Source: Chryseobacterium sp. SORGH_AS_0447
GTDB lineage: Bacteria > Bacteroidota > Bacteroidia > Flavobacteriales > Weeksellaceae
Assembly: GCF_030818695.1 (NCBI RefSeq)
Contig: NZ_JAUTAR010000001.1
Coordinates: 2,164,501-2,228,500 of the forward strand
DNA: 64,000 nt
Reading direction: 5' to 3'
Part shown: piece after piece, positions 45,287 to 54,399 of the stretch
Position numbering within the stretch: position 1 is the stretch's first letter
Layout: every line of letters begins with the position of its first letter
Program-made: the position numbers and the translations under genes
Notes under the pieces: generated by a model
Seen by the model: only the letters and a program-made list of their open reading frames with translations
Told to the model about the DNA's origin: nothing
Database searches by the model: none

Positions 45287-46405
45287 TTATTTTGCTGTCG
45301 AAATACTTCCTTTTATTGTGGATGAAAACGCAACACTGTTTGTCCAACCTCCCGAATTGTTTGTAGGATTAAAATGATAGCCATAGGCTTCATTATTAGA
45401 ATATACCACAATACTTCCTCCGGATGCAGTTCCTCCTTTTATTGGGGAGGAAAACGTCACATAGCTGCTTGTCCAACTTCCGGAATTTGTTCCGGTTGGA
45501 TTTAAATAATAACCTCTCGCCTCATTATCAGAGTAAACAACAATTGTATTATTAGAAGATATAGCCCCTTTGATGGGCGAAGAGAAGGTTACGTTATATG
45601 TATTCCAGCTTGCGGCATTTGTCCCGTTAGGATTTAGGTAATAAGCCTTTGCCTCATTGTTAGAATAAACAACAATTACATTGTTTGACGCAACAGCTCC
45701 TTTAATAGCTGAAGAAAAGTCAGCAGGCGTGGTAGTCCAGCTTCCTGGATTGGTTGTATTAGGATTTAAATAATATCCTCTTGCCACACTATTAGAGTAA
45801 ACGACAATGATATTGTTAGAAGATACAGCTCCCATGATAGGTGAAGAAAAAGTTATATTAGAGCTATTCCAGCTTCCGGAATTTGTTCCGTTTGGATTTA
45901 AATAATAGGCTTTTGCCTCATTATCAGAATAAACAACAATACATCCGTTTCCGGTATTATTTTTAAGAGAAACAACATTTACTCCATTACTTGAAGATGA
46001 ATTTGATAAAACACTTCCTGCCACCAAAGCATAAGGGACACTCATCAGTTGATTCACCCCGACATTGGTATAATTGGAGCCTCCTGCCGGATCCATTTCT
46101 ACTTTTACGAATTTAGAATTGGTTCCCCAATTGATGCCTCCGAAGTTTCCGGTAGTAGCGGTTCCCTGGCCGATATTTAAATTGACCAATCCTTTGGAAT
46201 TTGTTGTTTTGGTTTGGGTTTCCGTATATAAAACGGTTCCTGTTGCCGAGTTATCCAGGATGCTGATTCTGAAAGAAACATTTCCGTTGGCAATCGGTGC
46301 TCCGGCGGCGTTGAAAGCAATGGTTTGGTAGCTAAAAGCCTGTGGAACCTGCGCACTTACTAAAGAAGCCAGGAATAATCCTATCGTAGCGTATAATTTT
46401 TTCAT
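45287..46405 (-). CDS. Secreted protein with five 44-residue repeats
   Basis: A 372-aa exported protein (signal peptide about residues 1-18, ending SAQ). Residues 19-130 form a domain found at the N-terminus of many Bacteroidetes surface proteins (VPQAFSYQTIAFNAAGAPI, GGINWGTNSKFVKVEMDPAGG). Five tandem repeats follow, with consensus IVVYSxNEAxxYYLNPNGTN...SW...TFSSPIKGA. They could be blades of a beta-propeller. No sorting domain is visible. It starts 11 bp after the T9SS type-A gene, so it is in the same transcript. Function unknown; probably surface-associated. Confidence 0.78.
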   Translation of the reverse strand: MKKLYATIGLFLASLVSAQVPQAFSYQTIAFNAAGAPIANGNVSFRISILDNSATGTVLYTETQTKTTNSKGLVNLNIGQGTATTGNFGGINWGTNSKFVKVEMDPAGGSNYTNVGVNQLMSVPYALVAGSVLSNSSSSNGVNVVSLKNNTGNGCIVVYSDNEAKAYYLNPNGTNSGSWNSSNITFSSPIMGAVSSNNIIVVYSNSVARGYYLNPNTTNPGSWTTTPADFSSAIKGAVASNNVIVVYSNNEAKAYYLNPNGTNAASWNTYNVTFSSPIKGAISSNNTIVVYSDNEARGYYLNPTGTNSGSWTSSYVTFSSPIKGGTASGGSIVVYSNNEAYGYHFNPTNNSGGWTNSVAFSSTIKGSISTAK

Positions 46406-46416
46406 GTGAATAGTTT

Positions 46417-46869
46417 TTAATGTTTTTTGATAATTTTAATAGGTTTTAGGTCGGAGTTTTTGAAGACGATCATGTAAACGCCCTGGGGAAGCGATCTGAG
46501 ATCCAGCTGTTCGGATTTTAATTTGGTTCTTAAAACCAGCTTTCCGGAAAGATCGTAGATTTCAGCGCCTTCGATTTTCGATTTTGAGCTTAGTTTGACG
46601 TAGATAAAATCAGCAGTCGGATTCGGATAAATTTTAACGTTGTCTTTTTCAAGCTCAGAAACGCCCAATATCTGAAGAACGGACTGATAGAACATTCCCA
46701 TTGTACCGGAACTCGTCTGATCGGGATTGATAGGAATCACATAAATCTCTCCTACGGAATGCGAAAAGCTGTCTGCAGAAACCGCTCCGGAATTGATGCT
46801 CCCGATCACTGACTGTGCAAAGCCGAAGAGCGGAACTCCGAATAACAGCAAAGTAATTTTCTTTTTCAT
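46417..46869 (-). CDS. Short T9SS type-A sorting-domain protein
   Basis: A 150-aa exported protein. The signal peptide ends FGFAQS. Residues about 75-150 are a type-A sorting domain: VKIYPNPTADFIYVKL, AEIYDLSGKLVLRTKL, LDLRSLPQGVYMIVF and KIIKKH. The N-terminal region (GSINSGAVSADSFSHSVGEIYV) is a short passenger often found in such proteins. Secreted across the outer membrane by the type IX system. First gene of a two-gene operon with the repeat protein. Confidence 0.88.
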   Translation of the reverse strand: MKKKITLLLFGVPLFGFAQSVIGSINSGAVSADSFSHSVGEIYVIPINPDQTSSGTMGMFYQSVLQILGVSELEKDNVKIYPNPTADFIYVKLSSKSKIEGAEIYDLSGKLVLRTKLKSEQLDLRSLPQGVYMIVFKNSDLKPIKIIKKH

Positions 46870-46998
46870 GGTTAAACAATTTTTAGGTCTGCGAATATAA
46901 AAAATTTCCGCCTAACATAACGGTTTCCCGTTTTAAATATTTCTTATTTAGTTTGAAGAAAAGTTGAAAATGATAGTAAGCTCAGGATGCTCTGTGAG

Positions 46999-47940
46999 TT
47001 ATTTTAAATTAATAATATCTTTTCCAATCTGCCAGGAGAATTTATCCATGGATTCGGGTTCCAGATGTACTTCATCAATCCATTCATACCGGTTTGAAAA
47101 TGCATTATAGTTAATATATGGTACTTTTTCAGCCTGTGAAATTCCCGTAATTATTTTGTCGAAATCAGGAATAAAAGAGTTTTCGATAGCATATGCTGTC
47201 TTGCTTACAGGCATTCTTACAAGCACAACTTTTCCATGCTTTTTGAGGAAGGCCACGGTTTTGGCCAAATATTGCAAGCGGATCGGCGACATGGTAAGGC
47301 CGGCGATTCTGTTTTTTAATTCATCCATTTTTTCTTTATTCACCGCCTTTCGCTTTTCGGGAGAGAATCTTTTGATTACCTTGCCTTGTACCTGCCCATT
47401 GTCCAATACGGAAACTTCCACCATCTGATTCTTATCCGGCATTATTTTTTTATTCAACTCCTTGGTGATGGAAAAATCAAAGCTTTCCAATAGGTATTCA
47501 AGATTGGGATTTACGGCAACATGGGATGTTTTGGCAACGGATTTATCGTTTTCAATGAAATATTCCGGACTGTCCGGGCTTTTTCTGGAAACCATTAAAG
47601 CCGTCGGCTCCACGGTTACAATAAAAGCACCATTTTTCGTATGAGGTTCAACTTTCTTTTCTATAGACTCCAGGTATTTGGGACCGTAAGGAGAGTGGGC
47701 CCAGGTAAAAGCGTAGTCGTATAATCTGGCTTCGGGATATTTTTTACGGATCACCTGGTCTATAATTTCCGGATTCATCGAAGCTGCCCTGGAACTGCCT
47801 AAAATTAGGGAATTCTGTTGCGGAGACGAAAATCTTTTATAAAAATCATCTGTATTCTTTCCGGTAATGTAAACAGCGTAGCCGATGAAAAACAAAGGAA
47901 GTGCGGCAAATAGCAGTAATCGGTAAAGTGATTTTTTCAT
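46999..47940 (-). CDS. Membrane-anchored SGNH/DltD-like protein of the MBOAT operon
   Basis: A 313-aa protein with an N-terminal membrane anchor (about 6-27) and a periplasmic SGNH-like domain. LILGSSRAASMNPEII carries the presumed catalytic Ser, VVLVRMPVSKTAY is a central strand, and DEVHLEPESMDKFSWQI resembles the C-terminal D-x-x-H block. Such proteins pair with MBOAT acyltransferases and pass acyl groups to a periplasmic acceptor (as with AlgJ/AlgX or DltD). It starts three bases after the MBOAT gene. Confidence 0.78.
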   Translation of the reverse strand: MKKSLYRLLLFAALPLFFIGYAVYITGKNTDDFYKRFSSPQQNSLILGSSRAASMNPEIIDQVIRKKYPEARLYDYAFTWAHSPYGPKYLESIEKKVEPHTKNGAFIVTVEPTALMVSRKSPDSPEYFIENDKSVAKTSHVAVNPNLEYLLESFDFSITKELNKKIMPDKNQMVEVSVLDNGQVQGKVIKRFSPEKRKAVNKEKMDELKNRIAGLTMSPIRLQYLAKTVAFLKKHGKVVLVRMPVSKTAYAIENSFIPDFDKIITGISQAEKVPYINYNAFSNRYEWIDEVHLEPESMDKFSWQIGKDIINLK

Positions 47941-47943
47941 AAC

Positions 47944-49377
47944 TTAAAACTGTGCGTAAATAAACCCTTTCGGAGCAATATAGAACAGGCATATCAGGAA
48001 AATCAGCAGGTAATAGAATCCCCAACGGACAACCCTTTTGTTTTTGGTGAACAGATCTTTAAGGGCATATTCTTTATCCCGGTTGATCCATTCGATCGCT
48101 AAAGTAAACAGGATAAGCAGAGCTATCACTTTCTGAAATTTAAAATTCGGTAGCTGGAAAAAAGAAAGAGAGAAAATTTCTTTATAATATCCCAGGGCCA
48201 TTTTCATGTCACTTGAAAAGAAAAGCACCATCAGCAGGGCAAACATGACAAAGGTGACAGGAATGTTCTTCATTTCGTCTTTTGTGGGAATGATGTTGCT
48301 CTGGCTTTTTATCTTTTTATTCATTTTCCCTTTCCAGATGATCGGGATAAACATGATTCCGCTGACCAGTCCGTGAACGATATAATGCCATTCCGCACCG
48401 TGCCAGAATCCCACCACCAGAAAGTTGATGATGATCGCCATGATCAGCCCGTATTTATCATAATCCCGGAACCGGATCGAAAGGGGCGTGAAAACATATT
48501 CCGTGAGCCAGGAAGTCAGGGAAATATGCCATCTTCTCCAGTAATCTGCCACATTCTGGGCAAATAAGGGATAATTGAAGTTCGGCTGAATTTTGATGCC
48601 TAGCAGTTTTGAAATTCCAATCGCCATATCGGTATATCCTGAAAAATCACAATATAACTGGATAAAATATAAAACAGCACCAATAAACAGAGCGCTTCCG
48701 TTCAGACCATGATAAGATTCAAAAATCGGAGCGGTAATGGTCGCGATATTATCCGCTACAACCAGTTTTTTGAAAAGCCCCCATAAAATCTGCCTCAATC
48801 CGTCGGTAAACTGTAATGACGAGAATTTCCTTTTATTCTTAAGGTTATTTAAAAACGGTCCTGCTTTATCGATAGGTCCTGCAATAATGCACGGAAAGAA
48901 GGCGACATACACCGAATAATCGAGCAGTGAGGGAATTTCTTTCAGTTTATTGTTTCTGATATCCAGCAGGTAGCCGATCATCCGGAAAGAATAAAAGCTT
49001 ATTCCGATAGGAAAGATGATCTTCAGCAATCCCAACTGGTCTTTCGTACCCATCATCTTCAGCAGATCATTGAAATTCTCAATGAAAAAATTGAAATACT
49101 TGAAATACAGAAGCTGGATCAGAACCAGAAATACACCGCCTCTCATCCAATAGACCTTTGCTTTGCCTTCCGACTTTCTGATCTTTTTTCCGATGAAAAA
49201 AGTAGCCAGCGTAGAAAGAATAAGCAACGACAAAAAATTCCAGCTCCAGCTGCTGTAAAAAATATAGCTTCCTATGAGAAGAGCCATATTCTGGATTTTT
49301 GATGTTTTCCCGAAAAGGTAATAAACAAAAAATAATACAGTAAAAAAGAAGATGAAATAATATGAATTGAGGAGCAT
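47944..49377 (-). CDS. MBOAT-family O-acyltransferase (AlgI-like)
   Basis: A 477-aa inner-membrane acyltransferase with about 11 hydrophobic segments. MBOAT features include YFIQLYCDFSGYTDMAIGISKLLGI, NFNYPLFAQNVADYWRRWHISL (first conserved His) and VGFWHGAEWHYIVHG (catalytic His). AlgI-type enzymes move an acyl group from a cytoplasmic carrier across the membrane. The adjacent carrier protein and FkbH-like enzyme suggest that the donor is an acyl-ACP made locally. Confidence 0.94.
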   Translation of the reverse strand: MLLNSYYFIFFFTVLFFVYYLFGKTSKIQNMALLIGSYIFYSSWSWNFLSLLILSTLATFFIGKKIRKSEGKAKVYWMRGGVFLVLIQLLYFKYFNFFIENFNDLLKMMGTKDQLGLLKIIFPIGISFYSFRMIGYLLDIRNNKLKEIPSLLDYSVYVAFFPCIIAGPIDKAGPFLNNLKNKRKFSSLQFTDGLRQILWGLFKKLVVADNIATITAPIFESYHGLNGSALFIGAVLYFIQLYCDFSGYTDMAIGISKLLGIKIQPNFNYPLFAQNVADYWRRWHISLTSWLTEYVFTPLSIRFRDYDKYGLIMAIIINFLVVGFWHGAEWHYIVHGLVSGIMFIPIIWKGKMNKKIKSQSNIIPTKDEMKNIPVTFVMFALLMVLFFSSDMKMALGYYKEIFSLSFFQLPNFKFQKVIALLILFTLAIEWINRDKEYALKDLFTKNKRVVRWGFYYLLIFLICLFYIAPKGFIYAQF

Positions 49378-49382
49378 AGGAT

Positions 49383-49619
49383 CTATTTACTGATAATGGA
49401 ATCGATCATTTCACCCACATTGTTCCAGCTTTGGATTTCTGCGGAAGTAAAACGGATCCCGAAAGCTTTCTCAATAGCCACAATAAGCTGGATATGAGAA
49501 AGAGAATCCCATTCTTCAATATCCTCAGCGGTCGTTTCAGCATTCAGTTCAATATCGTCATTGTCCAGTTGTTCACGGAAAATAGGAGCAAGCTTTTCTA
49601 AAACTTCATTTCTGTCCAT
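49383..49619 (-). CDS. Acyl carrier protein of the MBOAT operon
   Basis: A 78-aa carrier protein. The phosphopantetheine Ser is in EEWDSLSHIQLI, followed by VAIEKAFGIRF. The start at 49619 (MDRNEVLEKLAP) is chosen over an in-frame Met at 49670, which would overlap the end of the FkbH gene. It sits 4 bp after that gene and 5 bp before the MBOAT gene. It is a dedicated carrier, not the fatty-acid ACP. Confidence 0.93.
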   Translation of the reverse strand: MDRNEVLEKLAPIFREQLDNDDIELNAETTAEDIEEWDSLSHIQLIVAIEKAFGIRFTSAEIQSWNNVGEMIDSIISK

Positions 49620-49623
49620 AGAA

Positions 49624-51348
49624 TTATTTATTTTTAATGTATACAGTTTTGGGTTGGTACTCGTGGACATTCAGTGTCCATCGGTTGTTTTCAAAAGTAA
49701 AGCCCAAATTTTTATAATGGTTTTTTACCATTTGGTTTTTTGCAGTTTCCAAGTATTCGCCAGTGAGGCAGGTGTAACCTTTTTGTCTGGCCAGATCCGC
49801 TATCGTATTCAGGGTAAAATCTTCCATTCCTCTCTTCAGCACCCTGCAGCTCATGAGCCAGGTGTCGATAAAAAGAGTTTCTTGATCTTCTTCTTCAAGA
49901 ACGATAACACAGATCAGGCCGTTATCGCCGTATTTATCTTCCAGGGTAAATGAAAGGGTGTAATGTTTCTCCGATTGTATCAGATTCTCAATTTCCTGTT
50001 CGGTATACCGCACGGTACGCAGGTTAAACTGGTTGGACCGCTGGGTAAGCTGCGAAACCCTCGGCTTGGAAAAGCTGTTGAATGGCTGCACATCGGAAAC
50101 CATATTCATGCTTTTAAGGAAATCCTCAACATTTGTAAAGCTTTCAAGATCAACTGCTCTTTGGGCTTCTACCTGATACTGCTTTGTTCTTTCGCTGTCG
50201 TTTTCCGAAAAACTGGCAGTCTCAAACAGGTTAAGGCTGTAAAGATATTCCAGGTATTCCGCAGGATCTTCGGGAAGTTCCGGAACGCAAACTTCAGGAA
50301 GGTTCTCCCGTACGAGGTTTCTTTCAAAAGGATTATCATCTAAAAAAACCATGGAATCAAAACCAATATTTAAGATATGCTGAATTTTTCTGATGTTGTC
50401 TGCCTTATTCTCCCAGTTGGCGATAAAGACGGCAATATCGTCCAGCCTTAATACCATATCCGGGTGTTTTTCGAAAGGTTCTTTGGCTTTATCTTCGTCA
50501 TTTTTACTGCATACGGCCAGGATAATCCCTCTTTTCTGCAGGGCTTTTACCCAATACTGGAACTCCGTAAAGGCTTTACCGATTCCCAAATTTCCGATCT
50601 GGATTTTTTCGAGGCCGTCGTCACCGATGATCCCGCCCCAGGTGGTATTGTCGAGATCCAGGATCAGGCATTTCTTAAATTTCCCTTCCAGAGAAGCAAT
50701 GATACTGAAGATATTGTGGGCAACGATCGGCAGGGCGTCAATGGAAATAACCATTTCCGTATTCACATAAATACTTGGCGTAAACATAAAATCCCTTCCC
50801 CATTTATTCTGGATGGAAAGAAGATCGGCAATAAAGAAGTTATCTTTCTGCACAGCAATTTCCTGAGAGAGAAGGTAATTGATCTTATTCAGCTGAAAAT
50901 TGAATGAAGATTCTACCTTATTCGAGAAGTTTCCGAATACTTTACTGTCGATAATAGGAAAATTACAATAGATTACACGACTTTTTGTTCTGCTTTGTAT
51001 GGCATTATAAAGCTCTTCTACGTAACTGATTTTATTGTCGGCAAAATTTTTAGAAAAATCCGGAGATTTATAGTACTGGTTCAGCAGTTTATGGGTAGAT
51101 TCAAAGATGATCGTATAATCGGCATCGAACTCATAATATTCCGAAGATGGATCCATAATCTGACGGGAAATTTGCCCAAAGTCCGCTTCGAAAATTTCAA
51201 GTCCGAAACCTTCATTTTTAGCGGTTCCCTTTAAGGCTACATTCAAAAACTGAGTAGCCGTATCGCCTAAGAGGGCGACTTTAACAACTTTGTGCGGATG
51301 TATATCTTTTCGCAATACCTTTTTTAATTCCGAAAACGTTTTGTACAT
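49624..51348 (-). CDS. FkbH-like HAD-IIIC family protein
   Basis: A 574-aa multi-domain protein. The N-terminal part (to about residue 215) resembles the flavodoxin/SGNH-like domain of FkbH proteins. The HAD domain follows, with CLILDLDNTTWGGIIGDDG (DxDxT), LAVCSKNDED and MVFLDDNPFER. The C-terminal part has a GNAT-like domain (YTLSFTLEDKYGDNGLICVIV...WLMSCRVLKRGMEDF). FkbH enzymes load glycerate from 1,3-bisphosphoglycerate onto an ACP as glyceryl-ACP, which fits the ACP encoded next. The start at 51348 (MYKTFSELKK) is preferred; the Met at 51384 is also possible. First gene of the operon. Confidence 0.88.
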   Translation of the reverse strand: MYKTFSELKKVLRKDIHPHKVVKVALLGDTATQFLNVALKGTAKNEGFGLEIFEADFGQISRQIMDPSSEYYEFDADYTIIFESTHKLLNQYYKSPDFSKNFADNKISYVEELYNAIQSRTKSRVIYCNFPIIDSKVFGNFSNKVESSFNFQLNKINYLLSQEIAVQKDNFFIADLLSIQNKWGRDFMFTPSIYVNTEMVISIDALPIVAHNIFSIIASLEGKFKKCLILDLDNTTWGGIIGDDGLEKIQIGNLGIGKAFTEFQYWVKALQKRGIILAVCSKNDEDKAKEPFEKHPDMVLRLDDIAVFIANWENKADNIRKIQHILNIGFDSMVFLDDNPFERNLVRENLPEVCVPELPEDPAEYLEYLYSLNLFETASFSENDSERTKQYQVEAQRAVDLESFTNVEDFLKSMNMVSDVQPFNSFSKPRVSQLTQRSNQFNLRTVRYTEQEIENLIQSEKHYTLSFTLEDKYGDNGLICVIVLEEEDQETLFIDTWLMSCRVLKRGMEDFTLNTIADLARQKGYTCLTGEYLETAKNQMVKNHYKNLGFTFENNRWTLNVHEYQPKTVYIKNK

Positions 51349-51477
51349 AGAAATCCCGATTTTAAAGGAAAATATAGTGATCACTACATTAATATTTCTG
51401 CGTAAAAATCATACAGTCCGGCGAACCATAAAATGATGATTTCGATCAGATGTGTTTTGGTGTTGTCAATTAAGGGA

Positions 51478-51485
51478 CAAAGATA
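51478..51485 (-). promoter_or_regulatory. Possible promoter of the FkbH-ACP-MBOAT-SGNH operon
   Basis: The minus strand reads TATCTTTG, a TAnnTTTG match 130 nt upstream of the preferred FkbH start. No clear -33 element. Confidence 0.35.
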
Positions 51486-51672
51486 TGCAAATACCTAGTC
51501 TCTCCGAAAATTAATTTCCGTTTTTTAGAGTTAATTCACAAAAATATAAAATGCAGGGATTGGGATTTTCTAGATTGATGAAAAATTTAGAAAATCATCG
51601 TCCATATTCCTGATCAGCTTTATATTAAGAATTATTTTATCATTTTCTGTTCAATGGCATTCTGTATTTTAT

Positions 51673-51680
51673 TAACTTTG
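51673..51680 (+). promoter_or_regulatory. Likely -7 element of cytosolic tpx
   Basis: TAACTTTG lies 24 nt before the ATG at 51705. It supports that start over the in-frame Met at 51654, which is upstream of the promoter. Confidence 0.5.
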
Positions 51681-51704
51681 AAAAAGATTAAAAAAAATAA
51701 ATTT

Positions 51705-52205
51705 ATGGCAACCACAATCACTTTAAAAGGAAACGAAGTACATACAATAGGAACGCTTCCGTCAATAGGCAGCAGTATCAGGGATTTCGCATTGGTAGAT
51801 TCCGGGCTGAATGTTAAAACCCTCGAGAATTTTGAAGGCAAAAAAAAGATTTTCAATATTTTCCCTAGTGTCGATACACCGGTGTGTGCAGCTTCGGCAA
51901 GAACATTTAACGAAAAAGCTTCTGCATTGGACAATACCGTGGTAATTAATGTTTCTAAAGACCTGCCTTTTGCATTGGGAAGATTCTGTGCTGCAGAAGG
52001 ATTGGATAATGTAGAAACCCTTTCAGATTTCAGAGGCAGCTTTGGTGACGATTATGAAGTGACGATTGCAGACTCTGTATTTCAGGGACTTCTGAGCCGT
52101 GCTGTAATTGTAGCGGATGAAAACAATAAAGTAATATATACGGAGCAGGTGTCCGAAATTGCAGACGAACCCAATTATGAAGCGGCTTTATCTGCTGTGA
52201 AATAA
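51705..52205 (+). CDS. tpx: Cytosolic thiol peroxidase (Tpx)
   Basis: A 166-aa atypical 2-Cys peroxiredoxin. The peroxidatic Cys is in NIFPSVDTPVCAASARTF, the resolving Cys in GRFCAAEGLDNV, and SDFRGSFGDDYEV and ADEPNYEAALSAVK complete the family pattern. It has no signal peptide, unlike the copy at 28448-29038, so the organism would have one peroxidase on each side of the inner membrane. Monocistronic, with its own promoter and a strong terminator. Confidence 0.95.
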   Translation: MATTITLKGNEVHTIGTLPSIGSSIRDFALVDSGLNVKTLENFEGKKKIFNIFPSVDTPVCAASARTFNEKASALDNTVVINVSKDLPFALGRFCAAEGLDNVETLSDFRGSFGDDYEVTIADSVFQGLLSRAVIVADENNKVIYTEQVSEIADEPNYEAALSAVK

Positions 52206-52223
52206 TCAAGTAATAAAAGTTAG

Positions 52224-52255
52224 AAGCCCTGCGAATCATTTCGCAGGGCTTTTTT
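52224..52255 (+). terminator. Rho-independent terminator of tpx
   Basis: AAGCCCTGCGAA (52224-52235) pairs perfectly with TTCGCAGGGCTT (52240-52251) around TCAT, followed by a T run. Confidence 0.95.
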
Positions 52256-52279
52256 ATGCTTTATTTATATAAAACGGTA

Positions 52280-52740
52280 AGATTTGAACCACGGATTTTC
52301 ACAGATGATAACATCTAATAAACACATGAGTCACCGGAGAGAATTTAATAGCGTGAAAATATTTTAGAACATATAAGATTAAAAATCGAAGATTTTTAAA
52401 AGCTTGTGTGCGCTTATTCACTGTAAAGCATTCAGCTTTTTAAACAGCATCAATCTCTTTTGTGACTTTTGTGGTAAAATTTTCGAGGTTAGATATACCA
52501 CAGATTGGTACTGATTTTACAGATGATTATGTAGCTTCGATTAACCTCAACCACCATGATTAACGCTAATTTAAACAATGGAACACAAAAATCTTTGATT
52601 TTAAAACTTTTGTGGACTTATTCTAACTTTGATATTCAGCTTTGTTTTGCAGCACGAATATTCTTTTGACCCTTTTGCGGTTAAAATTTTTGGTCAGATT
52701 TAATTACAGATCTTCATAGATGAATGCGCCTATTTAAAAA
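52280..52740 (-). repeat. Dispersed intergenic repeat, about two copies in reverse orientation
   Basis: The minus strand carries the same modules as the 60083 array: AATCTGTGG, TCTAACCTCGAAAATTTTAC, CACAAAAGTCACAAAAG, CACAAAAGTTTT and AAAATC-A-AAGATTTTT hairpins. Copies are diverged. No gene is seen from 52256 to 52949. Confidence 0.7.
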
Positions 52741-52949
52741 TCTTTGATTTTTAATCTGATGTATTCTTCCTGTTTTCAAATCAGATTTCTTCTTTTTTCT
52801 GATGTGTTTAAATTCAACCTGGGTTTCTCAAGTTTAGCTTCCTCGCTAAGCTTATCGCATAACCGCTTTTCAAATTAAAGACTATTTTAAACCTGAAAAT
52901 ACTGATTCAAAACAATAAAAAATACAAAGTTTACCCTTACCTTTACCGT

Positions 52950-54161
52950 ATGAAACGTTCCGGAACTGCAGATTTACCGCTTCACTATGGCAAGGTGCCG
53001 CCCTGGCTCTACGAACGGATGTCGGTACTTGGGCTTTCTATTGTGGAAGTTATTTTAATGGATTACGGGAAAGACGAAGTGCTTCGCCGGCTGGCAGATC
53101 CTTTCTGGTTCCAGAGCTTCGGCGCGGTAATGGGAATGGACTGGCATTCTTCCGGGATCACGACTTCGGTGATGGGAGCATTGAAGCGTTCCATTAATCC
53201 CAATTCACAATCTTTGGGGCTGTATATCTGCGGCGGAAAAGGCAAATTCTCACGGGAAACACCTTCCGAACTGCTTCAGATCGCCGATAAAACGGGACTC
53301 GACGGAAATAGTCTTGTAAGAGCCAGCAAACTGTCTGCAAAAGTAGACAATACGGCGATTCAGGATGGTTATCAATTGTACCTGCACAACTTTATTCTAT
53401 CGGATAACGGAAACTGGAGCGTCGTTCAGCAGGGTATGCACGAATCCGACGGAACCGCCAGGCGTTACCATTGGCATTCCGGAAACATTACTTCTTTTGT
53501 GGAAGAGCCTCACACAGGCATCAACGGGATTTCCAGAGGGAAAATTCTGAATTTAACCGATTCCGAAGCTTCGGAAAACCGGAAAGGAATTCTGGAAATT
53601 TCCCATACCGATTCTGCGGAAATTATGAGTGACTTTTCCAGGCTGATTCTTCCCAACCACCACGAAGTCCAGGCTTCGGATGTCGATCTGAAGCGGCTGG
53701 GTGCTCTCTTGTATATAACCCGTGAGCAGCAACCTCAGAATTTTGAAGATCTGCTGATGCTGGAAGGCGTAGGTCCGCGTACGATGCAGTCGCTGGCACT
53801 GGTGAGTGAAGTCATCCACGGCGCCCCTTCAAGATTTAAGGATCCGGCGAGATTTTCCTTTGTCCACGGAGGAAAGGACGGCCATCCTTTCCCGGTTCCT
53901 ACCAAAATCTATGACGAAAGTCTGCAGATCATCAGATCCGGAATAGAAAAATCCAAACTCGGAAATTCGGACAAACTAAAAACTTTGAACAAGCTTCACC
54001 AGATTATTGAAGCAACGGAAAAAGATTTTACCCCGGATTTTGATATCCAGGAAGTTATTGAAGAAGAACGTCAGAACTCATGGCGATTCGGCGGGAAAAC
54101 CATTTTCGGTGATGCACAAAAGCCTTCACCGCCCAAACCGATTCAGCTTTCCCTGTTTTAG
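52950..54161 (+). CDS. DUF763 protein
   Basis: A 403-aa protein of the DUF763 family, recognised by the N-terminal RSGTADLPLHYGKVPPWLYERM. Further conserved blocks are MGMDWHSSGITTSVMGALK, QLYLHNFILSDNGNWSVVQQGM, and HTGI followed by basic residues. The segment LLMLEGVGPRTMQSLALVSEVIHG is a helix-hairpin-helix, so nucleic-acid binding is likely. Function is not established. Monocistronic. Confidence 0.92.
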   Translation: MKRSGTADLPLHYGKVPPWLYERMSVLGLSIVEVILMDYGKDEVLRRLADPFWFQSFGAVMGMDWHSSGITTSVMGALKRSINPNSQSLGLYICGGKGKFSRETPSELLQIADKTGLDGNSLVRASKLSAKVDNTAIQDGYQLYLHNFILSDNGNWSVVQQGMHESDGTARRYHWHSGNITSFVEEPHTGINGISRGKILNLTDSEASENRKGILEISHTDSAEIMSDFSRLILPNHHEVQASDVDLKRLGALLYITREQQPQNFEDLLMLEGVGPRTMQSLALVSEVIHGAPSRFKDPARFSFVHGGKDGHPFPVPTKIYDESLQIIRSGIEKSKLGNSDKLKTLNKLHQIIEATEKDFTPDFDIQEVIEEERQNSWRFGGKTIFGDAQKPSPPKPIQLSLF

Positions 54162-54399
54162 GATTGTACTGTCAGGAACCATTTCATAACCTCTACCAGG
54201 TTTCTTAACGCATAGTTTACTTTTTTAAAGAGCAAAGTTTGCAAAGGCTAAGAAATAATCAGCATGGTGATCTGATGAAACTTTACATAAGATTTTTACT
54301 TTATCAAATATTCCTTTACTTTACAGATTTACGAGAGTAAAATTTTTTTTCAACCTGTCGAATAAAATTTTATTTTTAAAATCTTAAAAGCATTCATCC

